The translations under genes and the position numbers were made by a program. From NCBI GenBank assembly GCA_025997755.1, contig BNVA01000010.1, positions 1 through 26,051 on the forward strand: DNA of 26,051 nucleotides. The letters are read 5' to 3'. The notes beneath the pieces are model-generated. The model had not been told where the DNA came from. It worked only from the letters and a program-made list of their open reading frames with translations, and made no database searches. This stretch comes from Spirochaetia bacterium. Its GTDB lineage: Bacteria; Spirochaetota; Spirochaetia; Treponematales; Breznakiellaceae. Below, piece after piece: positions 7,725-16,407 of the stretch (positions are counted from its first letter, which is position 1; each line of letters begins with the position of its first letter).

Positions 7725-8648
7725 TTATACGCCTTCGTTCCAGTGTCCGACTTTACGGATTTTCTGGTTGCGGTAGCGAACCAACACCGCAGTGTTGCGG
7801 GCGCATAGGTCGTTTACTTCTTTGAGCAAAATATTTTTTATGATAGAAGCTTGGGCGTCGGGGTCTGTTTGGGCGCCGCCTGTAGGCTCCTCTATTACAC
7901 CGTTGATTACTCTAAACGCCAGTAAATCAGCGCTGGTGATTTTCATTTGGGCGGCAGCATCCCGTGCTTTTGAGGCATCTTGTAAGAGGATAGAGGCGTA
8001 GCCTTCGGGGCTGATTACCGAGTAGATTGCATTTTCCAGCATATAGATTTTATCACCTACGCAAAGTCCTAGCGCGCCGCCTGAGCCTCCCTCGCCTATG
8101 ATGATGCAGACTATCGGAGTTTTTAGTCGGCTGAATTCTAAAAGGTTGCGGGCGATTGCTTCGCCAATGCCGCGCTCTTCCGCGCCAAGGCCTGGGTAGG
8201 CACCGGACGTGTCAATAAATGTGATGATTGGACGGTGGAATTTTTCGGCTTGGCGTGCAAGCCGCAGTGCTTTGCGGTAGCCTTCGGGGTTTGCCATGCC
8301 ATGATTTCGCAAAATGTTTTCTTTTAGCGTGCGGCCTTTTTGATTAGCGAGAATCGTTACCGGGCGTTCTCCTAAATAGGCAAGCCCGCCTACAATCGCA
8401 GAGTCGTCGCCAAAATAGCGGTCGCCGTGTAGTTCTACAAAATCTGTAAAAATGCGCTTGATATAATCCAACGAATAGGGGCGGTCTGGGTGACGGGCAA
8501 GCTCGACCCGCTTCCATGCTATTTCGGCCCGCGATCCGGCTTGAACCTTGGCATCCAGCTCATCCAACTCCCGTATGCCATCTATGCCCGATTTGGCGAT
8601 AAGCCGCTTTAATTCTTCTATTTTTTTTGAAAGTTCTTGCGTGTGCAT
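7725..8648 (-). CDS. accA: Acetyl-CoA carboxylase carboxyltransferase subunit alpha
   Basis: Half of the carboxyltransferase that moves CO2 from biotin to acetyl-CoA, giving malonyl-CoA. The 307-residue length and the segments HGDRYFGDD, GRTLKENILRNHGM, FIDTSGAYPG, IIGEGGSGGALG and ISPEGYASIL are characteristic. ATG 8648 shares one base with the accD stop (TAATG), so accD and accA are translationally coupled, as expected for a 1:1 complex. The C-terminus has about 10 extra basic/aromatic residues (VRYRNQKIRKVGHW). Confidence 0.96.
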   Translation of the reverse strand: MHTQELSKKIEELKRLIAKSGIDGIRELDELDAKVQAGSRAEIAWKRVELARHPDRPYSLDYIKRIFTDFVELHGDRYFGDDSAIVGGLAYLGERPVTILANQKGRTLKENILRNHGMANPEGYRKALRLARQAEKFHRPIITFIDTSGAYPGLGAEERGIGEAIARNLLEFSRLKTPIVCIIIGEGGSGGALGLCVGDKIYMLENAIYSVISPEGYASILLQDASKARDAAAQMKITSADLLAFRVINGVIEEPTGGAQTDPDAQASIIKNILLKEVNDLCARNTAVLVRYRNQKIRKVGHWNEGV

Positions 8649-9436
8649 TATTTGTACTCTCTGTGCATATCGATGAGCGTCGAAAGCATTTTTTTTTGAT
8701 CTTTGCGGTGGATGATCATGTCCACAAAGCCCTTTTCAAGCTGAAACTCCGCAAGCTGGAAGCCTTCCGGCAATGTCCCGCGAATTGTGCCCGCAATTAC
8801 GCGGGGCCCTGCAAAACCGATTAGCGCCCCCGGCTCGGCTATGGTAAGGTCTGCAAGCATGGCAAAAGACGCTGTAACACCGCCTGTAGTGGGGTCGCAG
8901 AGGACGTTGAAAAACGGCACACCGGCTGCATCCATTTCCGCTGCAGCGCTCGCTGTTTTGGACATCTGCAAAAGACTGAAGATGCCCTCCTGCATTCGTG
9001 CGCCGCCTGAGGTGGTGTAAATAAAAAGCGGCAGGCGATCTTCCGCCGCTTTGAGCATGGCGCGGGTAACTTTTTCGCCAACCACGGAACCCATTGAGCC
9101 GCCCATAAACTTGAAAGACATTAGAGCCAAAATCGCAGGTCTCTCGTTAATTGTGCATGTGCCTGTTAGGACAGCATCGTTCATCTGTGCCTTTAACTGG
9201 GCATCTGAAATTTTTTCCTCGTAGCCTGAGAGGTCTATGGGGTTTAAAGAGGTTAGCCCGCCTGAAAACTCGGTAAAACTGCCCTCGTCGGTAATGTAGG
9301 CGATTCTTTCAGCCGGTTCCATGCGATAATGGTAGCCGCAGCTAGGGCATGTTTTTAGGGCGGCGTCGATTTTCGCTTGTGTGTAATGACCGCCGCAAGC
9401 AGGGCAGGTTGTGTCATCCGGGTTAGGCGACGGCAT
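8648..9436 (-). CDS. accD: Acetyl-CoA carboxylase carboxyltransferase subunit beta
   Basis: The partner of AccA. A four-cysteine zinc ribbon is present at C11, C14, C30 and C33 (CPACGG, CPSCGY), followed by the crotonase-fold core with TSGGARMQEG and PTTGGVTASFA. I chose ATG 9436 because it has a near-perfect AAGGAGG at 9443-9449, 7 nt upstream, and places the zinc ribbon at the N-terminus. A longer frame from 9499 only runs over accC. The protein is 262 residues, a little shorter than E. coli AccD. It overlaps the accC 3' end by 14 nt. Confidence 0.95.
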   Translation of the reverse strand: MPSPNPDDTTCPACGGHYTQAKIDAALKTCPSCGYHYRMEPAERIAYITDEGSFTEFSGGLTSLNPIDLSGYEEKISDAQLKAQMNDAVLTGTCTINERPAILALMSFKFMGGSMGSVVGEKVTRAMLKAAEDRLPLFIYTTSGGARMQEGIFSLLQMSKTASAAAEMDAAGVPFFNVLCDPTTGGVTASFAMLADLTIAEPGALIGFAGPRVIAGTIRGTLPEGFQLAEFQLEKGFVDMIIHRKDQKKMLSTLIDMHREYK

Positions 9437-10760
9437 TTTCAGCCTCCTTTGCAATAGTTTCGTAATAGCTTGATCCGAAATTTCCCGAACGGAAAACATT
9501 ATCTCGGATTATCCACTGTTGAGCCGCACGGTTGGTTTTTATTCCTTCGATGTTGAGTTCGCCTAGGGCACGATCCATGCGGGATAGCGCCTGCGGACGA
9601 TTGGGGGCATAAACGATGAGTTTTGCCGCCATTGAATCGTAGTACGGCGGCACCTTGCAGCCGGCATATAAGAATGAGTCGAAGCGCACACCAGGCCCGC
9701 CCGGAACTTCAAGGCGTGTAACAGTGCCGGGGCTTAATGCATTGATACGGCACTCGATACTACAACCTTCTATGCGGACGGCGGCCGGATCGATTTCCAT
9801 GCGGCCTTCTGTGCAAGCAAGGATCTGCTGACGGATTATGTCGGTACCGGATACAAACTCGCTTACAGGATGTTCCACCTGAACGCGGGCATTTACTTCC
9901 ATAAAAAAGAATTCGCTATCTTTTACCAAAAATTCGATGGTGCCCGCGCCGCAGTATTTAAGCTGCCGAAACATTTTTACTGCTCCGGCGGACATTGCTT
10001 GCCGCATTTCCGGTAGGACGGCTGGAGAAGGGCTTTCTTCGATAAGTTTTTGGTGATTTTTTTGGACGGTGCAGTCCCGCTCGCCTAAAACCGCAACATT
10101 TCCATTACCGTCTGCAATAATCTGAAGTTCCACATGGCGGGTGTTTTCAAGGTAGCGTTCTATAAAGACGCGCCCGTCTACAAAGTTTGTTTCTGCTTCG
10201 CGGCTTGCAAGAGCAAGATTTTCCGCAAGGTCTTGTGCACGGCGCACAATTCTCATTCCTTTGCCGCCGCCGCCTGCCGCCGCCTTTATAATCACGGGGA
10301 AGCCGATTTCGCCGGCGGCTTTTGCTGCAAGCGCCAGATCTGTTACCGCCTCTTCTGTACCCGGCGTAACCGGAAGTCCGAAGCGTTTTGCCGTATCGCG
10401 GGCTTTTACTTTGTCGCCTAACAGCTCGATTATGTCAGGATCCGGGCCTATAAAAATAAGTCCTTTTTCGCGGACAAAGCGGGCAAAATCTGCGTTTTCC
10501 GATAAAAAGCCCACGCCCGGATGCACGGCATCGCACTCTGTGTTAAGCGCCGCCATAACAAGGTTATTTTTTAACAGGTAACTTTGCGCGGCAGGCGGCG
10601 GGCCGATGCACACAGCCTTGTCGGCAAGCCTGACATGAAGACTGTCTGCATCGGCAGTGGAATAAACAGCTACAGATTCTATGCCTAGCTCGCGGCAGGC
10701 GCGGATTATGCGCACGGCAATTTCACCCCGGTTAGCAATTAAGAGCTTGCGATTGCGCAT
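9423..10760 (-). CDS. accC: Biotin carboxylase AccC
   Basis: ATP-dependent carboxylation of the biotin on AccB. Domains in order: N-terminal biotin carboxylase fold (LLIANRGEIAVRIIRAC), ATP-grasp with the glycine-rich loop AAAGGGGKGM, the catalytic segment EVNARVQVEHPVSE, and the C-terminal lid. It is 445 residues from ATG 10760; E. coli has 449. A TTG two codons earlier (10766) is spaced better from AGGGG, so the exact start is uncertain by two residues. It lies 14 bp after accB. Confidence 0.96.
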   Translation of the reverse strand: MRNRKLLIANRGEIAVRIIRACRELGIESVAVYSTADADSLHVRLADKAVCIGPPPAAQSYLLKNNLVMAALNTECDAVHPGVGFLSENADFARFVREKGLIFIGPDPDIIELLGDKVKARDTAKRFGLPVTPGTEEAVTDLALAAKAAGEIGFPVIIKAAAGGGGKGMRIVRRAQDLAENLALASREAETNFVDGRVFIERYLENTRHVELQIIADGNGNVAVLGERDCTVQKNHQKLIEESPSPAVLPEMRQAMSAGAVKMFRQLKYCGAGTIEFLVKDSEFFFMEVNARVQVEHPVSEFVSGTDIIRQQILACTEGRMEIDPAAVRIEGCSIECRINALSPGTVTRLEVPGGPGVRFDSFLYAGCKVPPYYDSMAAKLIVYAPNRPQALSRMDRALGELNIEGIKTNRAAQQWIIRDNVFRSGNFGSSYYETIAKEAENAVA

Positions 10761-10774
10761 TACCAAAATTACCC

Positions 10775-11248
10775 CTAAAGCCGCTTTATCTCAAACAAGG
10801 TTTGACCGTATTCGACCATATCCCCGTTCGCCGCTTTTACCGCAAGGATTTCGCAATCGAACTCTGCTTGCAAATGATTCATCATTTTCATTGCCTCAAG
10901 AATGCAGAGCGTATCACCCGCCTTGACTTTTGACCCCACAGAGACAAAAGCCGGAGAGTCCGCGCCGGGGGTGGCGTAAAATGTCGCCACGATAGGACTT
11001 ATGATAGTTTCGGAGGCGTCCCCGTCAGCTCCTATAGACGGCATCGGCATACCCAACCGCACCTGCGCTGTGTCGGTTTTATGTGTGGGCACGGCTGCAT
11101 CCACTGAGCCGCCCGCCTCTACGGCGGGGCGGGCAAGATTTGAGTATTTTCGCAAAATAAGATGGGTGCTGCCATCGTCCAAATCTAGCTCTGCTACGGA
11201 GGAGTCGTTGAAACGATCTATCAAAGTCAAAACCATTTTATCATTCAT
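10775..11248 (-). CDS. accB: Biotin carboxyl carrier protein AccB
   Basis: The biotin carrier of acetyl-CoA carboxylase. The biotinylated lysine is Lys121 in EAMKMM, inside a C-terminal biotinyl domain (about residues 82-157) that begins ISPIVATFYATPGAD. The N-terminal ~40 residues form the usual AccB interaction region, joined by an Ala/Pro/Gly-rich linker (about 40-80). At 157 residues the length is normal. ATG 11248 has AGGAA about 8 nt upstream. Confidence 0.95.
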   Translation of the reverse strand: MNDKMVLTLIDRFNDSSVAELDLDDGSTHLILRKYSNLARPAVEAGGSVDAAVPTHKTDTAQVRLGMPMPSIGADGDASETIISPIVATFYATPGADSPAFVSVGSKVKAGDTLCILEAMKMMNHLQAEFDCEILAVKAANGDMVEYGQTLFEIKRL

Positions 11249-11280
11249 AGAGGGATTCCTATTAAAAACTAATTGATAAA

Positions 11281-12528
11281 CTACTCGATGGAGGTGGGGT
11301 CAACATCGGCATCGTAATCTATGCCAGCTACGTCAAAACCGTGAGCTTCCATAAAATCGTGTTTAACACCCGCCACATCGGTTACTTTTAATACATTGTT
11401 CTCATTAGTGCTGTCCATGCGCTCAAGTACCGCCTTTTGAATATCGCTTTGCATTTCCCAGTCGTCGATGCGAATACGCCCCTCGCTATCGGTGGGCACA
11501 TTTTCGGCTGCGTCAATTGCGTCTGGAGTGTAAAGGCGCTCGCGGTATAGCCTCGTAATCTGTTCGATGCAGCCCTCGTGTAGGTTATTTTCTTTCATTA
11601 CTTTAAAGAGGCATGAAATGTAAAACGGGATTATCGGGATAACGGCGCTTGAGCGGGTTACCACAGCCTTGTTTACAGAAACCCATGCTCGTTTTTGGGT
11701 GCCGCTAAACTTTTTGTTGATGGCGCAGGCCGCCCTTTCCAAATCGCTTTTTGCATGACCTATGGTGCCGTTTTTGTAAATTGCCCAGGAAAGTTCAGGG
11801 CCGATGTAGGTATAAGCTATGGTGCGCGCTGTGTCTGCAAGCACGCCCGCCATCTCCAGCGCCTCTATCCATAGCTCCCAGTCCTCGCCGCCCATAACTT
11901 TTATCGTACTTTTTATTTCGTCTTCAGATGCCGGCCCGGCTGAAGCTGTCAAAAACTGCGCGCTCATCATATCAAGTGTCTTGCCCGAAAATTGTTCTCC
12001 AATCGGCTTTATTACCGAGCGGTACGTTACACCGTCTTTTGGATCGGTGCGCACAGGGGATGCAAGTGAATAAATTACAAGGTCAATTTTTGGAAGGATT
12101 TTTGCTGCAGCCGCAGCCTCTTTTACCGCAGTAATGGCTTGCTCTTTTACCGCATCGCTAAAGGCGTCTCCGTCTAGGGTCTTTGATACAAGACCCGCCT
12201 TGGCGGCGTCTGTGTCAAAGGTTAGGTTGTTATAAAAACCCGGCGTGCCGGGTTTTGAGGCAGAGGCGGCTTTCTCGAAAGAGACGCCCACCGTAGCCGC
12301 GCCATAACCATAAGCCGCCGAAATGCGGCTGGCAAGCCCATAGCCTGTGGAGCAGCCGATTATCAGCGCTAGTTTTGGCACACCCGCTTGCGTCCGAGCC
12401 TCGCTAGGCGTTTTGCCGCCTGCAAGATTTTTTACCGCATATTCAATCTGATTCCGCACCGATTTAGCGCAACCCCGCGGGTGGCTGTTGATGCAGATAT
12501 TATTTCTAATCATTGGTTTTAATACCAT
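11281..12528 (-). CDS. fabV: Trans-2-enoyl-CoA/enoyl-ACP reductase FabV
   Basis: NADH-dependent reduction of the trans-2 double bond, the last step of each elongation cycle. The N-terminus (KPMIRNNICINSHPRGC), the GCSTGYGLASR cofactor loop and HEGCIEQITRLY match my memory of the T. denticola enzyme closely. The FabV active site Y-X8-K is at Tyr251-Lys260. It is 415 residues, about 18 more than the T. denticola enzyme. It sits between fabZ and accB, and no FabI, FabK or FabL is in the window, so it is the likely sole enoyl reductase of this pathway. FabV enzymes are typically tolerant of triclosan (family knowledge). Confidence 0.95.
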   Translation of the reverse strand: MVLKPMIRNNICINSHPRGCAKSVRNQIEYAVKNLAGGKTPSEARTQAGVPKLALIIGCSTGYGLASRISAAYGYGAATVGVSFEKAASASKPGTPGFYNNLTFDTDAAKAGLVSKTLDGDAFSDAVKEQAITAVKEAAAAAKILPKIDLVIYSLASPVRTDPKDGVTYRSVIKPIGEQFSGKTLDMMSAQFLTASAGPASEDEIKSTIKVMGGEDWELWIEALEMAGVLADTARTIAYTYIGPELSWAIYKNGTIGHAKSDLERAACAINKKFSGTQKRAWVSVNKAVVTRSSAVIPIIPFYISCLFKVMKENNLHEGCIEQITRLYRERLYTPDAIDAAENVPTDSEGRIRIDDWEMQSDIQKAVLERMDSTNENNVLKVTDVAGVKHDFMEAHGFDVAGIDYDADVDPTSIE

Positions 12529-12546
12529 TTGCTTTCTACCTTACAA

Positions 12547-12975
12547 TTAATTATTCACGATACAGAGCCACTCCGCCTCGCAGGCAAGCTCGTCTGCAAC
12601 GTAGGCCTTCCCTGCCTGTTTGATCATCTTTTGCGAAACGCGCAGGTTGGTAATTTCGCAACGAACTTCCTCTCCAGGACGCACCTGACGGCGGAACTTT
12701 ACCTTGTCCACCGAAGCTAAGAAAAAAAGCGCTGTCTCTCCAAGCTCACCAAGCGCACCTGATTTTTTTAGGCCTGCACCGCCGGACTGCGCCATTGTCT
12801 CTATTAGTATAACACCCGGCACCACTGGGTATTGTGGAAAGTGCCTCGCAAAGAAAAATTCTTTTTCTGTAAAAATATGTTTGGTAACAATTTTTTCGTC
12901 ATCCGTACTAACGATCTCATCTACAAACAAAAACGGCACCCTATGCGGCAATAATTTTTCTATCTCGCTACTCAT
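12547..12975 (-). CDS. fabZ: 3-hydroxyacyl-[ACP] dehydratase FabZ
   Basis: A hot-dog-fold dehydratase converting 3-hydroxyacyl-ACP to trans-2-enoyl-ACP. It has LLPHRVPFLFVD at the N-terminus, catalytic His45 in HFPQYPVVPGV and Glu59 in ETMAQ. At 142 residues it fits the family. ATG 12975 has AGGA about 6 nt upstream. The C-terminal end (WLCIVNN) is unremarkable. It lies 20 bp after fabF and 18 bp before fabV. Confidence 0.95.
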   Translation of the reverse strand: MSSEIEKLLPHRVPFLFVDEIVSTDDEKIVTKHIFTEKEFFFARHFPQYPVVPGVILIETMAQSGGAGLKKSGALGELGETALFFLASVDKVKFRRQVRPGEEVRCEITNLRVSQKMIKQAGKAYVADELACEAEWLCIVNN

Positions 12976-12995
12976 TTTTTTCCTGTTTATTCTTT

Positions 12996-14276
12996 TTAGC
13001 TGTATTTTTTAAAAACGACAACGCCGTTATGCCCGCCAAAACCTAAGTTGCCGCTACAGGCAGCTTTTATTTCGCCGTATTGCACTTTATTAGGAACGTA
13101 GTCCAAGTCGCAGACGGGGTCGGGATTTTCTAAATTGATCGTTGGTGGAAAAAAGCCCTCGCGGATTGCGAGAATGCAGGCTATCGCTTCGAGAGCGCCG
13201 GTACCGCCAATGCAGTGACCGGTCATGCTCTTTGTGCTTGAAATTTTTAGCTTTTCTGCATGACTACCAAAGGCAATTTTAAGCATTTTTGTTTCGCCCT
13301 CGTCATTCAGTTCTGTTGAAGTGCCATGAGCGTTATAATACTGCACCTCTTGGGGTTTTAGTCCAGCATCCTCTAATGCCAGCGTAATCGCCCGCCCGCC
13401 GCCCTCGCCCGACGGATCCGGTGCTGTTACGTGATACGCGTCGGCAGTGCAGCCGTAACCTGCAAATTCCGCCAAAATATTCGCGCCCCGCGACTTGGCG
13501 TGTTTTTCGGTCTCTAGAATGAGAATACCGGCACCCTCGCCTATAACAAAGCCGTCACGGTCGGCATCAAACGGGCGGGATGCTTTTTCTGGAGTATCGC
13601 AGCGTTTTGTGGAAAGCGCTCCCAGTTTCTGAAAGCCGGCGATAGCAAAAGGTGTAATACAAGCCTCGGTGCCCCCCGCAATAATTACATCAGAACGCCC
13701 TGCGCGAATCAAATCCAGCGCCTGCCCCAGTGCGTCCGCACCGCTTGCACAAGCGGTAACCTGAGTCAGCGCCGGCCCCTTCGTGCCAAACACCATCGAA
13801 ATATTTCCAGCAGCCTCGTTGTTAATCATCAACGGGACGGTAAGCGGCAACATTCTATCAGGTCCGTCAAATTGGAGCTTGCGAAATGATTCACTAACAA
13901 TTTCCCAGCCGCCAATTCCGTTCCCCAGCACCACACCTACACGCTCTACATTCCCCTTAACACGCTGTTTTTGCTCCCCATCTTCCTCTTGCACAGTCTC
14001 GACAAAACCAGCCTGCTGCAGCGCTTGCGCCGCCGCTGCCACCGCAAATTGCGTAAACCGCGCCATCTTTCGCGCATCTTTCTTGTTCATCCACAGACTC
14101 GGCTCAAAATCTTTAACCTCGCCTGCAATAGTCGATTTAAAACCTGTGCTGGTATCAAACTGCGAAATCTTAGCAATTCCACTCTTACCCGCCTTTAGCG
14201 CCGCACTAAAGGCCTCGACGCTATTTCCAATAGGCGAAATTACCCCCATTCCAGTTACCACAACCCTAGTTTTCAT
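12996..14276 (-). CDS. fabF: 3-oxoacyl-[ACP] synthase II FabF
   Basis: Elongating condensing enzyme. The Cys-His-His triad is Cys176 (TACASGA), His317 (NAHGTSTELND) and His354 (MTGHCIGGTGALE). It is 426 residues with a charged ~15-residue insertion around 95-110 (EEDGEQKQR) compared with E. coli FabF. The start is firm because RVVVTGMGVISP is the usual N-terminus, yet there is no ribosome binding site before ATG 14276. Instead a promoter -10 box ends 6 nt upstream. As the first gene of the 14-gene operon it controls expression of the whole block. Confidence 0.96.
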   Translation of the reverse strand: MKTRVVVTGMGVISPIGNSVEAFSAALKAGKSGIAKISQFDTSTGFKSTIAGEVKDFEPSLWMNKKDARKMARFTQFAVAAAAQALQQAGFVETVQEEDGEQKQRVKGNVERVGVVLGNGIGGWEIVSESFRKLQFDGPDRMLPLTVPLMINNEAAGNISMVFGTKGPALTQVTACASGADALGQALDLIRAGRSDVIIAGGTEACITPFAIAGFQKLGALSTKRCDTPEKASRPFDADRDGFVIGEGAGILILETEKHAKSRGANILAEFAGYGCTADAYHVTAPDPSGEGGGRAITLALEDAGLKPQEVQYYNAHGTSTELNDEGETKMLKIAFGSHAEKLKISSTKSMTGHCIGGTGALEAIACILAIREGFFPPTINLENPDPVCDLDYVPNKVQYGEIKAACSGNLGFGGHNGVVVFKKYS

Positions 14277-14282
14277 AAATTA

Positions 14283-14312
14283 AATATAGCGTCATCGCTG
14301 ACAAATGTTCAA
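14283..14312 (-). promoter_or_regulatory. Promoter of the fab operon, placed for a leaderless fabF mRNA
   Basis: On the - strand, -35 TTGAAC (14307-14312), an 18-bp spacer and -10 TATATT (14283-14288). Only six bases separate the -10 box from the fabF ATG, so transcription should begin at or within a base or two of the A of ATG. No Shine-Dalgarno exists. This is an inference from spacing. A further upstream promoter with a longer leader is possible. Confidence 0.5.
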
Positions 14313-14412
14313 GCACTTAATACTGTTCGTGCAAGTAAACACAAATGGCGCAGGGTTTTTTCGACGGCTATCACTATTTTTATTGGATTAATAATATATG
14401 GAATACCAACTT

Positions 14413-15132
14413 TTAATTTAAAGAGGCGTATACAAGCGGCAATTCTAAACCGATGCTTTGTAAAAAAGCCTTGTCCTGCAAAAGTCCGGGAGCCGGACAA
14501 TCTGCGGCGATTTTTCCTTTATCCAAAAAAATAATGCGGCTTGCTATATCAAGCGCCATGTCCAGATCATGGCTTGCGATAATTTTTGTACAGGGCAGTC
14601 TCTTTAACAGAAGTATTATGTTTTTTCTGGCGCGGGGGTCTAGGGCAGCGGTCGGCTCATCAAGTAAAAGAATGTCAGGCTCCATAATTAAAATTGAAGC
14701 AAGTGCGGCACGTTGTTTTTCGCCGCCTGAAAGTTTATATGGCGGCCGGTCGGCGAGAGTTTCCGCCTCTACACTTTTAAGAGCCGCAATAGCACGGTAA
14801 CGCGCTGCACCGGGAGACATCCCCTTTTTTAATATGCCAAAGGCGACATCCTCCCAGACTGTAGGCATAAAAAATTGATTATCCGGTTCCTGAAAAACAA
14901 TACCTGTTTTGCCGTTGTTTGCTTTTACCGGTTCTTTATCATTAAAAATAATTTCGCCGCCTGCAGGTTTTATACAAGATGCTATAAGCTCTAACAGGGT
15001 TGATTTGCCGGATCCATTCGCGCCTAAAAGACAAATGACTTCGCCTTTATCAACAGAAAAACTAATATTTTCAAGAGAGACAATAGAATCATCATATATA
15101 TATGAAATATTTTTTACTTCTAATTGGGACAT
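14413..15132 (-). CDS. cbiO: Energy-coupling factor ATPase for nickel/cobalt uptake
   Basis: A 239-residue ABC ATPase. Walker A GANGSGKST is at 37-45, the Q-loop FQEPDNQFF at about 80-88, the signature LSGGE at 134-138, Walker B LLLDEP ending at Glu159, and the switch His188. The DNQFF stretch after the Q-loop is typical of the ECF/CbiO group. ATG 15132 overlaps the cbiQ stop by one base. It is the only ATPase in the operon, so it probably acts as a homodimer under CbiQ. It is the last gene of the operon; 136 bp separate it from fabF, with the fab promoter in between. Confidence 0.93.
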   Translation of the reverse strand: MSQLEVKNISYIYDDSIVSLENISFSVDKGEVICLLGANGSGKSTLLELIASCIKPAGGEIIFNDKEPVKANNGKTGIVFQEPDNQFFMPTVWEDVAFGILKKGMSPGAARYRAIAALKSVEAETLADRPPYKLSGGEKQRAALASILIMEPDILLLDEPTAALDPRARKNIILLLKRLPCTKIIASHDLDMALDIASRIIFLDKGKIAADCPAPGLLQDKAFLQSIGLELPLVYASLN

Positions 15133-15821
15133 TATATTTTCTCAAATATTACAATAAAGGCGGAGGAAATTATACTAAACAATAATAACGCTGTATCGCG
15201 CAGCCTCCATTTAAAAGTAACAGTTATCGGGAAACTGCCGTCGAAACCCCTACTCTGCATTGCAGTCCAAACTTTTTTTCCTCTAATAATTGCGGACACA
15301 ATAGCGCTTGAAAAAACTGCGCCTAATGAACGCCATACGCTAAGATTGCTTTTTAACTGATTACGCAGCCGCATTGATTTAAGCGCGGTAAAAAACTTTT
15401 CATTCAATAAAAAAACATAACGGTATGTTAGAATAAAAAGTGTAATCAGCTTATCCGGTGTTTTTAATTTTGAAAGTGAACAGGCAATCTCGCTTATGCT
15501 CATAGGAATAACAAAACACATATACAATAATGCCGCACAATTTATCCGCAGTGTATATAGTATTGCGCTGTAAAAATTACCGCTTACTAAAGCAGGCAGC
15601 CACAGCGTAATTATAAAAATATTGACAGGCAGTAAGCGCCAAAGAGTTATATAAAACTCGCGGACTAAAACTATGATACATAAAAGAATTATACAAATTA
15701 AAACAAAAAAATTGTTTGTGCCTGTTAAAGCGGCAATGATGAAAAATGCCGATATAATACGGCACCTTCCATCAAAGCCTTTAAAAAAATCTTTTTTATA
15801 TTCTAACCTTTCAAGATACAT
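15132..15821 (-). CDS. cbiQ: Energy-coupling factor transmembrane protein CbiQ/NikQ
   Basis: A membrane scaffold that couples the ATPase to the substrate-binding CbiM. It has several hydrophobic helices in the first two-thirds and a cytosolic coupling region with ALKSMRLRNQL and AMQSRGFDG, the Ala-Arg-Gly type motifs that contact the ATPase. I list ATG 15821 (MYLERLEY), an 11-bp overlap with cbiM; an in-frame ATG at 15836 is equally possible and neither has a good ribosome binding site. The gene is more AT-rich than the fab operon. Confidence 0.9.
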   Translation of the reverse strand: MYLERLEYKKDFFKGFDGRCRIISAFFIIAALTGTNNFFVLICIILLCIIVLVREFYITLWRLLPVNIFIITLWLPALVSGNFYSAILYTLRINCAALLYMCFVIPMSISEIACSLSKLKTPDKLITLFILTYRYVFLLNEKFFTALKSMRLRNQLKSNLSVWRSLGAVFSSAIVSAIIRGKKVWTAMQSRGFDGSFPITVTFKWRLRDTALLLFSIISSAFIVIFEKI

Positions 15822-16407
15822 ACTTTGCAAACACATCCGGTTTTATCTTTGACAGAAATCCAACTACAAACACCGAGATTATCCCTTCAACAACTGCAAG
15901 CGGTACATTGGCGGCAAACAAAAGAGCGGCTGCCGCTTTTAGATCGTTGTCAGAAAAATATAATGCGCTTACAACAATTACTGTGCCGGCAAGCACGGCT
16001 ATGAAACCGCCCCAAAAAGCCCCGATAAGTTTGATTTTTTTTGGGAAGATGTGAAAAATAAAACTACCTGTTATTGCCGCAGTTCCCATTGATACTGTGT
16101 TTACGCCAAGCGACAAGAGTCCGCCGAATTGAAACAGCAGCCCTTGCAGAAACAGCGCAACAAACAAAGCGGGGACGGCGCTAAACCCTATCAAAATTCC
16201 TGCAAGTCCTAAAAGCGTTAAATGTATACTTGAAGGACCAATAGGAACATGTACTAGGGACGCTAAAAAAAGTACCCCTGCGACAAGGGCGGACACCGGT
16301 AATTTTTCTACCGGCGTTTTCTTTAAGCCCAAAGCAAGACCGCCCGCTGCTAATGCCCAGCCTGCCGCGAGTACCGTAGGTGATAACACGCCTTCGCTAA
16401 TGTGCAT
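15811..16407 (-). CDS. cbiM: Substrate-binding membrane subunit CbiM/NikM
   Basis: The S-component of the nickel/cobalt ECF transporter. The protein begins MHISEG. In this family the N-terminal amine and His2 form part of the metal site, so the start is firm. Further conserved histidines are in VHVPIGPSSIHL (His53, His62). Length is 198 residues with multiple membrane helices. ATG 16407 directly follows the upstream stop (TAAATG), with AAGGGGG 6 nt upstream. No cbiN gene is present; nikK and nikL take its place, which favours nickel over cobalt. Confidence 0.94.
   Translation of the reverse strand: MHISEGVLSPTVLAAGWALAAGGLALGLKKTPVEKLPVSALVAGVLFLASLVHVPIGPSSIHLTLLGLAGILIGFSAVPALFVALFLQGLLFQFGGLLSLGVNTVSMGTAAITGSFIFHIFPKKIKLIGAFWGGFIAVLAGTVIVVSALYFSDNDLKAAAALLFAANVPLAVVEGIISVFVVGFLSKIKPDVFAKYVS

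Noticed and set aside
14277..14412. acpP (acyl carrier protein) upstream of fabF
   Set aside because: No DSL-type phosphopantetheine motif in any frame of this gap; acpP must be elsewhere.
14309..14500. 63-codon - strand frame across the cbiO end
   Set aside because: Mostly out-of-frame with cbiO and no ribosome binding site or motif.
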